From: Arthrobotrys musiformis | Taxonomy: Eukaryota; Ascomycota; Orbiliomycetes; Orbiliales; Orbiliaceae | Direction of reading: 5' to 3' | DNA length: 64,000 nt | NCBI GenBank assembly: GCA_036971715.1 | Contig: JAVHJL010000003.1 | Coordinates: 1,798,001-1,862,000 of the forward strand | In this document: one piece after another, positions 25,701 through 36,807 of the stretch | Numbering within the stretch: the first letter of the stretch is position 1 | Layout: each line of letters starts with the position of its first letter | The notes under the pieces: model-generated | The model's input: only the letters and a program-made list of their open reading frames with translations | What the model was told of the DNA's origin: nothing | Databases searched by the model: none | Program-made: the position numbers and the translations under genes

Positions 25701-28700
25701 CAAGATCCTGGAAAATGAGGTCTCTTGGTGCACCGGTCAAGCAGACACCAACGCTCCAACTCCAGTATTGTTCAAGAACGCTGACGTCAAAGTGGAGAGA
25801 TGCGAATTGGAGGAAGCGAGAGTTTTCATCCCAATGACCCTTAAACAATGTCTGGAAGGACAGCATTGCCTGGACGGCGTTGTCATGTGTGATACGGCAG
25901 CCTTTTGGTGTACCAGTAGTTCCGGATGTATAGAGAACGTAGCTAAGATGATCCGGTGTCAGGTCGCTAACCTCAGGCTCCTCAGGGCTGAAGTGTCTTG
26001 TCAAAGTCTGAAGTCTATCAAGAGTATAGACTTTTAGGCCGCTGATCCCATCGAAGTCTTTTGCGAATTGCGCCATTGTAAGAACGATGTTGATCTTGGC
26101 ATCTTGGACAATGAAAGACCTTCGTTGAACCGGAGCAGAAAAGTCTAGAGCGACGAATGCGCACCCGGCTTTCAAGATACCAAGGATGCCAAAGTAAGCT
26201 TGAGGTGTCTTGTCGAAGCAGATACCAATCAAGTCACCTGTGGCAGCACCTTGTTGGAGCAGGAAATTGGCAATTTTGTTACCCATGTCGTCAAATTGGC
26301 GGTATGTCCAAGAATCTTTGGTAACATTGCTACCTTGAATTGCAGTAGCGAACTCTAGAGCTAACTTGTTTGGATGGCGTTTTGTAGAGGCGGAAACGAA
26401 CTCATGTAGGAACTTAACATCGCATGGCAACTTGTCAAATTCAGCGGGCGTATCGGAGAGGATGGCTTGAGGGACGTCACCGAGATCCATGGCGTCGACT
26501 CCTTGGTTTTGCAGCATATGCACAAGACAATATTCGTACTGCGCAACCATGAGATCCATTTGTTCTCGAGGGAGAATGTCGGTTCTGCCTGTGAGTCGGA
26601 GTCCAAGGTAGCCATCGTCCGTGGGCTCAATTTCGAATGACACGGGGTATTCGACGGTAGCCTTTGCATCAAGCTCTCTCCAGACTGGTTTGAGTCTCTC
26701 GTTAGAGTTGCTGGATTTTTGGTAGACGAAGATGGTATCGAAGAGGCCTTGCTCTGGATGTCCAAGAGCCTTTTGAATAGCTCGTAGTGGAGTATGCTGG
26801 AACTTAAGCGTCTTACTCAATCTTCCTTGGATCTGTGCTACTAGTGCTTTGTTGTCTCCGTCGAGCTGGACTCGCATAGGAATAGTTGTAAGGCAGGGGA
26901 ATACAACATCCTCTGCGTTATCTGAGCCAGTTCTTCCAGAAACAACTGTTCCGAAGCAGATATCTCGTTCTCCGAAGTACATTGCCAAAAGCTTAGCCCA
27001 TGCCGCTTGACCGACAGCGCCAAAGCTGAACCCAACCTTTTTGCACATATCCTCAACCTGTTTCATGGTGACAGAGCATTTCTTGTAGGAGTAGACGAGT
27101 TCTCCAGTGTCCTCCCGCAAGGGCGTCATAACTGGGAATTTCGTAACCGGACAGTCCTGTAGAACGGACTTCCAATACTTCGAAGCGCTTGCTACCGCAT
27201 CCTTATCCCGGGAAACCCTCAGCATTTCTTTCAAGATTGCGGAGGGGCTGGAATGGAGGACAGGTTGTGTCTTGTGATAAAACAAGTTGACATCGTTGAG
27301 GAGGATCTGTAGGGTCTGGGCATCGTAGATGGCGTGAAGAGCAGTGAAAATCATGTGAGAAGAATTTTTGCCTGGAACAAGAGTAACACTCCAAGGGGGG
27401 AGCGCAATGTTTGAGAGAGCCTTCTGTGACTCTTCTTTTTGGACCTGTTTTACGAATTCCTCGACAGGAAGCTGGGTTTGAACTTTTCTGACAAGTGAGG
27501 TGGAGGCAGATTTGTAGGTTATCATAGCGTAGTGGCCACCGTCAACCTCGTGTTCAACGAAACCAGTTCGAAGAACGTCATTTTGCTCTGCCACTTGAAG
27601 CCAGCTGTCCTCGAGACATTCGATGTTGACGCCATCCTCGAGGCGGAAGAGTATAGCGTTATAGTAGAGTGAGCCCTTAGATTGTAGGAATTGGGTCAAG
27701 ATACCCTCCTGCATTGGAGAGCAAGGGAGGACGTTTCCTACTTTCTCGCGAGGGACACTAGTAGAATTGCAAATGGAATCGATGTGCTGTTGTTTGAATG
27801 ATGCAAATATATCCTGGTGATAAGATGCGGACACCGGGTTTTTCTTGCCTAGAACATGGTCTCTTAAACCTCGAATAGTTGGGCACTGTATAAATAGTAG
27901 TTAGCATCAATATTACCTCCAAAGATTCGCACTAGGTTCTCGGTTGCCTACCTCAATGATATCTAGAACGCTAGCATTAACTCCAATTGCTTTAAGAGAT
28001 CTTGCGACGTTCAAAGCGCTGATGCTATCGAGACCTAACTGGTAGATAGTCGTATCCATACCGATGGTTTCTAGGTCTGAGCTTGATGCGTCTGCGAAGA
28101 CATGTCGGATCTTTGTGGAGATTTCATCGAATACTTCATCAGATGCACCAGCCTCGACCTTTCTTCCAAGAGTAGAGATATCCGTGCGTCTGAAAAGCTC
28201 TCCGAGAGACCTCTTATCGACCTTGGCAGCGGCGGATAATGGGACCCAGTTGATAGGGAAGTAGATGTGCGGGAGCATATATTGAGGCAAAGCAGCCTCA
28301 GCGACACTCCTTGCAGCCTTCTCAATGTCTTCCCAATCTGCAGAGTCGCATTCTTGGATACTTGGAGGGTCAAGACGGTTCTTGCGGCTGGCGAACGATA
28401 GGAAAGTCACCAATTGCTCCTTCTCTTCATCTGAATGCTTTAGGACCAAAGCAACGACGTCTTTGATAAGTGGGTGGACGTCACGTAAGACGGCGCTGAC
28501 TTCTCCAAGCTCGATTCTGAAACCACGAAGCTTGACTTGGTCATCCTTGCGGCCAATAAATTCGAAGGTTCCATCTGCCAACATTCTTGCGAGATCTCCA
28601 GTTCTGTAAAGACGGAGCCCGGAATCTAGAGTAATAAAACTGCTGGCGGTCTTGGCCTCGTTTCGGTGATACTCACGAGCCAACTGTGGGCCGCAGATGC

Positions 28701-30648
28701 ACAACTCTCCCGCAGCCATACGGGGAAGAATCACTGGCATTTCCTTGTCCAAGATGTAGAGAGACATTCCGTTGAATGGCTGCCCAAAGTTGGCAGATTT
28801 GATGTTTTTGTCCACATTGACAATCGTGCAAAGCATTGCCGCCTCTGTCGCTCTGTTAGTATTTCTTCCTAGAAAAATATTACCAAAAATAATCCAACTT
28901 ACCAGTGGGGCCATATGAGTTTACACAACGTCCTGCCCAATCTTCGACGATCTTCGTTGGCATCGCTTCACCGATACAGTATAGCATTTCAACCTCAGGA
29001 AGTTCGCTCGCGTTAAGGGTCGCAGCAACCGATGGCGTTAAATCCAAAAAGCTGATTTGCAACCTCTGAACAGTTGCTTCCAGCTCCCCGAGGAGATACC
29101 TCTTACTCGCGGATACCATGGTGAACCCGACAGTCCATGCTAAGAAACAATCAAAATAACACATATCGAAAGTAATTGCTGCAAACTGTAACAAACGAGA
29201 ATTACGATGCAAAGGAAGGAGATTAATGGATTTTTGGATTGCGTGCACAACGGCGCCGACTTCAAGGGAAACAGCCTTAGGTTGGCCTGTGGAACCAGAG
29301 GTATAGAGTCTGTATGCAAGGGATTTTTCCGTTAGGTCTGGAACTTGCGGGTTTTCTGGTGAGAGCTTTTCGAGAGATTGTTCATCGGAGAGATCGAGTA
29401 TTTTCACATCGTCGCTGAGCCCAAGTTCGTTGAATCGGTCTGGGATAGAGAGAACATATTTTGCTTGGAGTTCCTCGATCATAAAAGCCTTTCTAGCGAC
29501 TGGGGCGACAGGATCGATTGGAGTGAAAGGTGCGCCAGCTTTCATGCATGCAAGAATGCAGGCATAGTAGAGCGGTCCCTTGTCCAAACATACGGGTACC
29601 GCTTCGTCGCGAGAAACCCCACTCTGGAGAATCAAGTGCGCAATGCGGTTCGATGTCTCGTTCAATTTCTTGAACGTCCAAGACTCAACCTGGTCTGTCT
29701 CGTCGTGCAAGAACTCCAAACAACTGTTTTCAGGAGTTTCTGCCGCATGCTTCTCGAAAAGATGGTGAACAAAAAGGCTGCGGTCTGCTATGTTCACTGG
29801 AGCATTCCCAGAAGGCTGGCACATAGATAGGATCTCCGGCTGAAGATTTGAGTACCTTGTGGTACTGCCCGATCCCAACGACTCGAAAGTCAGGATACCC
29901 AAGAATTCTTGGGCAACAACAAGAGCAGAGTCACCAGTAACAAAAGCCCTTTGCGCAAAACAATTAGAACATTAATTTTGACTAAAATGATATTAATTAT
30001 TGGAAATGACGACTTACGGGTCGTAATGGACAGCCAACCTTACTTGGTCAGTCCTTGTATTGAGCATAATTTCCAGGTGGATAATATACTGAACTCATAT
30101 GTTAGCATGTATTATGTATTTAGATATGATTTCTCAAAGTCGTAACAAACCTCTGAATCCGCTGCCGCTCTCGCGAGATACGGATTTTCAGATTCCGCCG
30201 AATAAACTGAAATGACGGATTCGTAGGCATCCTTCCGGTTGCCTCGGGGCGCATTTTCGAGTTCCCGCCGAACATCTTGGTCTGTTTTGCCTGGGGAAAA
30301 TGCAACATCTATCGAATATGCGAATTTCCGCCATAGCTTACAGAGACATGATCCCTGTTCTTGCGGTGGGATTGGCGATTCACTGATAAAAGCACCAAAT
30401 GAAACCTCTGGTTCACCAGTGTACTGTGATAATAATCTCGCCCAAATCGACTGGGAAAGATGCCCCACAGAAACGCCAAGCGCATTACATCGCTCCTGGA
30501 GAACGCTCAAAGGGACACTGTAAGTGAGAAGACATTTTTGTGAAGATTTACTCCCTCTCGGCGGCGGAACTGCTCTGCCTGTGAGGTTTGGAAATACAAC
30601 GGGTACAGCTGTTGCGTGTTGCATTATTTGAGGTTGATCGGTCCTCAT
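19757..30648 (-). CDS. sidC: ferrichrome-type siderophore NRPS (SidC/NPS2 family), two-A-domain form
   Basis: Eight exons (30648-30151, 30088-30018, 29948-28903, 28844-27952, 27885-24615, 24542-21718, 21663-19963, 19894-19757) give 3480 aa, with introns of 54-72 bp. Domain order: C-domain C-terminal part (1-230); A1 (core YTSGSTGQPKA near 400, YRTGDL, KVDKRSL); T1 (LGLDSI near 804); C1; A2 (YTSGTTGTPKG near 1490, NGYGPTE); T2 (LGLDSV near 1893); C2 (HALYDG near 2104); T3 (VGLDSV near 2439); C3 (HALYDG near 2651); T4 (LGIDSI near 2985); C4 (HHALYDA near 3193); short helical tail. There is no thioesterase; the last C domain would cyclise, as is known for this family. The trailing T-C-T-C is the hallmark of synthetases making six-residue ferrichromes. 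Most characterised SidC/NPS2 proteins have three A domains. It is divergent from sidA. The start is the first Met after an in-frame stop; an unseen 5' exon is possible. Confidence 0.92.
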
Positions 30649-32561
30649 AGGGCCGAACGCTAATGGCCGGATTTATACGAGCCTTGTCCGGAATTATATG
30701 GGGAATTAAAATTAAATTAAGAGGTAGCGTACGCACGTACGAAGCCCAGAGATATCGAAGGCTAGGCTGCGTTGTTAATAAAGGGACGAAAGTAAGAGGA
30801 AAAGGCGAACAAAGAACGAACGAACGATAGATGGGGAATTAATAATATAGGTAATCGTTGCGGGAATTCAAGTGCAGAGGATCAGATCTGATTGATATGA
30901 TATGATATTGGCGAATGGAATCTAATCATCTGATATATGCCGGTGTGAAGTTGCACAGTGCAGGTTGAAAGCCCCCCAAATCCGATTTGTGGCGTGCGCG
31001 TGATGGCGACCTAAAACCTCCAGTGTGATAACTTTATACAGGTTGCTTCGAGCTAAAGCTAAAAGCAACGCCATCCACCGCCCTGCGATATCGCATGAAA
31101 ATCGGTCCCTTCGAAATGTCTAGGTAATTTCTCAGGAACAGACTTTCGCCGACTGGCTTTCCCTAGATCCTCCGTCAGCCCGTTGATATGATTTGCCAAG
31201 TTTACTTCGTGGGCTAAACAGAGAAGTCTTTGACTAATTGATCGATGCTTTTGATTAAAAACTTTCGGTGACATATATTTTTTTTTTCTTCTCCTCGTTT
31301 CTTTGAAGAATTTTAAGAGCTCTTTCCCTTGAAACCTCCAAAACAGGCCGCTCCTTTGCAGAAAAGCACAGTATCCCAGCCAGACGCAATAAAAAACGAA
31401 TTATATTTCTCTCACTTTCGTTTTGTGCGTTAGATTCTGGAAACTCGGGTTCGAATGTACTCTGTAGAATCACTGCAGCTGACTAGGATAGATCAAAGTT
31501 CTTTCAGGCCTTGATACCAAGAATGAGCCGTGGTTGACGTTGCGACAAAAGCACCTAGAACAGATCTAGAATCGGAACTTGCCTTCCTCATCTGTATCCT
31601 GCAAGTTGCATCGATGACAGGCATTCTTGCATGTACGACAACCTTACCATGCGTCAAAGGCTGTGGGGGTTTCCATTTGTTAGTCGCTTTTCACATCCAT
31701 TCGATGAGTTAACATTTACTCTAACGATTCGCGTGATCGAATAAAAAAACCACGCGAATGGAGGTCGACATTCCTACCGCTGTCTATATATCCTTGTCGA
31801 TGAGCTGCGGGAGGCGAACTACAAAAAAGCTGCAGCCTACGAACATCAGGGTTAGTGGGATCGGGCCAATGTCATCATTCGTCGCTACACTCTGTAATAT
31901 TCCGGAGTGGCTGCATGTGCAGGCGAAGCTTAAGGGTTCGGTTCCCATAGTCTACCCTGCATGTCGCCTTATTTCTTTCGACAGGTGGCCCGAGGCATGC
32001 CCACGATATCTGAACCCTATTAAGCATACTGAACCCATGTCGTCCTGTCATTGTCATTGCTGGGCTTCCTCACCACGACCTTGTCCTCGGAGTTACGATT
32101 GCCTGACTGAAATTCGGGATTGGATGTCGGAAACCGGTTTGCCCAGACGTTGATGGCCTTCTTGTTTATGCCACGGCCATTCTTGGTTCCTGCAGGCAGA
32201 GGACCATGTGGACCACACCCGTCGTGAAGCTTTGTGCTACAGAAGGGTTGAACGGTTTTCCATTACCCCATCCGATACCACACCCGGACTAGATTGGGTC
32301 AATCGCTAACTAGTTCCAATTTTCCAAGAATTTTTCCCGGGCGGCTCGAAAAAAAAATATCCTGACGAGGGGACTGCCTGAAGCTTGATGAGAACATTCG
32401 AAGCTAACAGGTAGGTAACGTCCATCGCCCATCGCCTATTACTCCGCCCATCATCGACATCAGCTCATTTCCCCAACAAGCGTAACCTGCATTGGAAACT
32501 GCATTTTGCGTGCTTTGTCTTAGAGTCGTTTTCGCAGAGACTCTCTAGCCAAATCTTGATG

Positions 32562-32570
32562 ATCTGATAA
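32562..32570 (+). promoter_or_regulatory. ATCWGATAA GATA-repressor site 1
   Basis: Perfect ATCTGATAA. It lies 1.6 kb upstream of the sidA start and 1.9 kb upstream of the NRPS start. Confidence 0.7.
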
Positions 32571-32712
32571 AACAATGGCAGGGAATTACATGTTAGTGCT
32601 TGCTTGCTTTGTGATCAAATTGCCTAGATCAATCTGACAAGAAATTACGACTGAACCAGGCGGGAACGTCGAACCATGCCCCACGTTTCATCATGGACCC
32701 ACTCTGTGATCA

Positions 32713-32721
32713 ATCTGATAA
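32713..32721 (+). promoter_or_regulatory. ATCWGATAA GATA-repressor site 2
   Basis: Perfect ATCTGATAA, 151 bp after site 1 and in the same orientation. Confidence 0.7.
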
Positions 32722-32980
32722 TCCGTCCGCTTCCCTTACGAGCGACCATCCTGAACTCTTTCTAGTTTCCCTTGTCTTTCCAGTCACACCTCACTCTCTA
32801 ACTCTTGTCCACCCCGGAGCAGGCAACTTGGAAGGGGAAAAGGGAAAGGGAAAAAAAAAAATCTTTAAACCTTGAAAAAAAAATTTCTTCACACCTTAAG
32901 CATCATCTCCGTCTATATGCTGAGATTCTTTCTTCTCTAATCGAAAGAGGCATGTGCTATTTGCCAAGCGATTAATGATG

Positions 32981-32989
32981 ATCTGATAA
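32981..32989 (+). promoter_or_regulatory. ATCWGATAA GATA-repressor site 3
   Basis: Perfect ATCTGATAA in the context GATGATCTGATAATG, which resembles the context of site 1 (GATGATCTGATAAAA). Confidence 0.7.
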
Positions 32990-33078
32990 TGTCAGCCAAG
33001 CGGTTTCAATCCTTGCCCTTCAACAAAGAAAAAAAAAGGGTAGAGGGGCATATTAAGGCCTCAGCAGAAATCAGATGC

Positions 33079-33087
33079 ATCAGATAA
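33079..33087 (+). promoter_or_regulatory. ATCWGATAA GATA-repressor site 4
   Basis: Perfect ATCAGATAA, 98 bp after site 3. It is the W=A variant, in the same orientation, and is followed by GATCCGATA. Confidence 0.7.
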
Positions 33088-34180
33088 GATCCGATACCGG
33101 AGAATGGCCACCCAATAATTCCCGTATTATCCTTTTTGAGTAACCATGACCAATTTTGACATCGTTCAACGTTTTTAAATGTGTCTCCGGATCTCCAGGG
33201 TCCAAAGAAGGAGTTCACATACAAGTTTCCTCTTTGTTTGGGGGCCAGCACGGCAAAGAAAAAAATTGAATTTTTAAAACACTCAAAGAAGAAAATATAA
33301 GCGGTTTCGTAGACGCGCTAAAGGCGTAAGTTTGCAGTTCATGAAGCTAAAAAAAATTAAAATAAAAAAAAAAGTTCAAGTCACTTCTGCGAGAGGAGGG
33401 AGTTCAGAGGGAAATGAGCAAGTAAATGTGGAGCTGCGGGAGCAAAGAAAGAAAAGAAAAAAGCAGATATGACCATAAAAGAATTTTTTACGCCATAGCT
33501 TCCCTGCATTTGCATTTCATGGTGTTGCTTATGTTGCAGAATTTAAGACCGAGAAGCAGGAGCAGGAAGGGACCATGGCCACGGTTAACCGTTTGAGCTT
33601 GTTCCTTAAGACCGTGTATACTCTTTGTGTATCCCCGCTGTCTAGCAATGCAATGCGCATGCGCATTCCGCTGCATTAGATACCGATCATGCGATTGTCG
33701 TAGCATGCCCTTGGACAGTCCAGGAGGGAAAATTCGGGAGGCCCTCTTCCGCATCTGACTCGGGTGGGCTGGGGGTGGTGAATTCTCCAAAGAATCTCTT
33801 ATATAGAAGCAATAGGCATCTCCTAGTTCGAGCCCTTTGCGAGCTGCCTTTTCAATTGCGTCACACCTTATAAAACTTACAAACCCTTCAGCGGCAAGAT
33901 CAGGGAGGCTGACTGTTTGCCCTGGCCCTTATATTACCGGGACACATTATTTTTCCATCTTATCTGTGAATCTTGTCGAGATAATCTTTTTTCGTCTGGT
34001 ACGTTTTCTTTCAAAGAAAGCTTTCACCTCACTGTTCCGTTCAAGTCTTACAAGCGCTAACATCAGAACTACGACATTTCAACACAAAATAGACGCATAA
34101 CTTTTTATACATTTCTACTTCGTCACTTCCTATATTTTTCCCCCCGTCTTCGTTTTCTACGATACGAAAAAAAAGACAAA

Positions 34181-35815
34181 ATGCCTTTGAACATGGGCCA
34201 ATACAGCGTTGAATCCCACCAAAATGACGAGAAGGTCTACGACCTCATTTGCGTCGGCTTCGGGCCCGCATCTTTGGCAATTGCAATCGCCATCCAGGAA
34301 ATGCTCCCAGAAGCACGCCCAAACGTTCTATTCCTGGAACGGCAACAGCAATTCGTCTGGCACTCTGGGATGCTTCTTCCAGGCTCCAAAATGCAAATCA
34401 GCTTCATCAAGGATCTTGCTACGATCAGAAATCCCAGATCTGAATTCACCTTTTTGAACTATCTCAAAGACAAAGACAGGTTGTTGGATTTTATCAACCT
34501 AGGAACTTTCCTACCGCTGCGAGAGGAATTCAACGACTACTTGCAATGGTGCGCCAGCAAATTTGACAATCTTGTCAGCTACGGCGAGACCGTCACCCTG
34601 GTCGAGCCGGTCAAGAATAATACCGGCAAGGTCGACAGCTTCGTCGTCCATTCGAAAGTTGGAGGAATCGAAGAAACAAGAGTAGCAAAGCACGTCGTTG
34701 TCGCCGTCGGCGGACGACCACTTTTGCCAAAGGCTTTCCCAGAATACCACCCAAGAATTGTTCACTCATCGCAATACTCTTCGAGGGTCCCCCAAAACCT
34801 CACTGACCGAAATGCTGCTTATCGCATTGCGGTTATTGGAGCCGGTCAGAGTGCGGCTGAGACATTCTCAGATGTTGCCTCAAGATATCCTAATGCTCAG
34901 ACCACAATGTTCTTCAGAGGGGATGCCTTGAAACCAAGTGACGATAGTCCATTGTAAGTTTCCCTCTTTTTTTTGCGCTATGGGCGTGTATCATGTGCCC
35001 TCTTCGTATGCACTCGATCGAATGCTGACGCACATTCTAATGCATTAGTGTCAATGAAATCTTCAATCCTTCTGCTACGGACAAGTTCTTCCAAACTCCA
35101 GCTGCAGAACGCCACCAGCAGCTAGTCGAAAACCGTGCAACAAACTACAGCGTCGTCCGCCTTGAGCTCATCGAAAAGATCTACCATGATCTCTACGTCC
35201 AGCGTCTCAGAGATCCATCCGGCGCTAGCTGGAAGATGAACATCAAGAACCACACGGAAGTCACCGGTTTCGAGAACCTATCCGAGAAGACTGTGGGTCT
35301 ACAACTGACCCACCGTGAAAATGGCCTCGAGACTGTCCAAGATCACGAATTTGATCTTGTGATTGTCGCGACAGGATACACTAGAGATATGCATCAACAG
35401 ATTCTAGACCCAACTCGGGAATTACTAGATGATTCCACAGTGGCCAGATTCCCAGTAAACAGAGACTACAGAGTACAGTTTTCTGCAGAGAAAGTGAGCC
35501 CAGATGCCGGAATCTATCTTCAAGGATGCAATGAAACCACCCACGGAGTAAGTCTCAACAAAAATCAAATATATCAGATTTTCTTTTTCAACAGAGTGCT
35601 AACAAAATCGTGAACAATAGTTGAGCGACACACTCCTCTCCGTCCTTGCCGTTCGTGCAGGAGAAGTTGTTGAATCGATTTTTATGAAATCAACCTCTAA
35701 CGGCCATTCTAATGGTCATTCGAACGGCCACGCCTCGAAAGTCTCAGCGAAGAAGGCGGAAATCTACACCAATGGGAACGGACACAATGGTGTAACTTCA
35801 AACGGATACCACTGA
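34181..35815 (+). CDS. sidA: L-ornithine N5-monooxygenase
   Basis: Three exons, 34181-34953, 35049-35547 and 35621-35815, give 488 aa, the usual family length. The enzyme uses FAD, NADPH and O2 to make N5-hydroxyornithine, the committed step of hydroxamate siderophore synthesis. Seen: FAD-binding motif CVGFGPASLAIA near residue 25, the KMQISFIKDLATIR-P substrate/flavin segment, NADPH-binding VIGAGQSAAE near 220, the splice-joined DDSPFVNEIFNP, the ATGY motif (DLVIVATGYTRD), and GCNETTHG joined across intron 2 to LSDTLLSVLAVR. Intron donors are GTAAGT in both cases (95 and 73 bp). Exon 3 adds a low-complexity tail with three SNGH repeats and several NG/GH pairs. It shares its upstream region with the divergent NRPS and so probably its iron-dependent repression. 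No acyltransferase, transporter or esterase gene is nearby. Confidence 0.96.
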
Positions 35816-36807
35816 TTTTGTTTTTTTCTTTTGTTCTCTGTCGGATTTGCTGCTATATTTTCGATTTGAATTATCCTTCTTCTCATTGGATGCCCTCCCT
35901 CGTGGATATCTCGTGGGACCACCCCCCTCCATGCATACCATTCAGCGATCAAAAATTCCATAATGACTACCCCCCCAAAAATCCATGTTGTAATACAATC
36001 TATCTGAAATTCTACTGGCTCGATTCATATTTATCATCTTCATTTTTTGTAAATTTATTGGTCCATCCTTTTTTTTGTTTTTTGTTTTTTTGTTTTTTTT
36101 TCGTCGCAAAAAAGTTCCCAAATATTATTTTATTTTTTTTCTGTTTTGATGTTTCTGATACCCATCGGGTCAAAGTCATGGACATGGACCGGGAGGGGTT
36201 CAGCGGTCGTGGCCTCTGCTTGAGACATGCATATGCATATCTGGGTGCATGTAGAAACCAGGCAGAACAAGCCCCGCGTGTAACGATCACCATGCATCTG
36301 AATACTTCTTTAAAAAACGACCTCAAATCGAGGAAACGGGAAGCAAACGAAAAAAAAAAAAAAAAGGAATACTCCTTGATTTCACCCCCCATGCAATGAA
36401 AAAGCAAGGGGTTACCGACGGCATGTAATACGTACTCTGATCCCAAAAACCCGCCCCTCTGTATTTCTTTAGTTTATCCCATTACCAATTGTCATCATGA
36501 ACTATAAAAATGTTCTTGCTTCTTCCGTAATTGATACAAAAGCAAAGTGACGTTGGGACTGGACCCACCCCAGAGTTTCCAGATATCCGCTGAAGGCTAT
36601 TCCCCATGCCCACGCCTGCTGATAAACTAGCAAAGTAACAAAAAAATAAAACAAAACTGATACCCCCATGCTAAGTGCTCCATCGACCAATGATAATGAG
36701 TATATTTGTCAGAAAGTTCGCCTAGGTCTATAGACGCCACACCCACCCTCCCTGACGTCTAGCTAACATAGCTAAAACATGCAAAGTGATGGAACCCACA
36801 TGCTATT
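35816..36807. other. convergent intergenic, sidA to DDI1
   Basis: 3' flanks of two convergent genes. T-rich tracts at 36070-36110 and 36128-36140 and an A run near 36350-36364 suggest 3' UTR or terminator sequence. Overlapping open frames on both strands (36012-36446 -, 35818-36399 +) are homopolymer-driven Phe/Lys-rich artefacts. No gene is seen. Confidence 0.5.

Larger units (their letters stand above)
30649..34180. promoter_or_regulatory. divergent sidC-sidA intergenic control region
   Basis: 3.5 kb between the start codons of the NRPS (-) and the monooxygenase (+). It carries four perfect ATCWGATAA sites at 32562-33087 and near-matches close to the NRPS end (ATCTGATAT at 30928-30936; palindrome-like ATCAGATCTGAT at 30881-30892). 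That motif is the established recognition sequence of SreA/SRE/Urbs1-type GATA repressors, which shut off siderophore genes when iron is sufficient. Several CCAAT/ATTGG boxes, potential CBC-HapX contacts, are also present. T- and CT-rich tracts precede sidA. Open frames inside, such as 31758-32153 (+), have no coding character. Iron control is inferred, not shown. Confidence 0.75.

Noticed and set aside
31758..32153. 131-codon frame in the sidC-sidA intergenic region
   Set aside because: No domain, no splice partners, Cys/Pro-rich random-looking sequence. Treated as non-coding promoter DNA.
33800..33860. Possible second tRNA around CTAGTTCGAGCCC
   Set aside because: A T-loop-like string is present but no acceptor, anticodon or T stem can be paired around it.
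36012..36446. 144-codon minus-strand frame between sidA and DDI1
   Set aside because: Driven by A/T homopolymers (KKKQKNKKQKK); it lies in the convergent 3' region.
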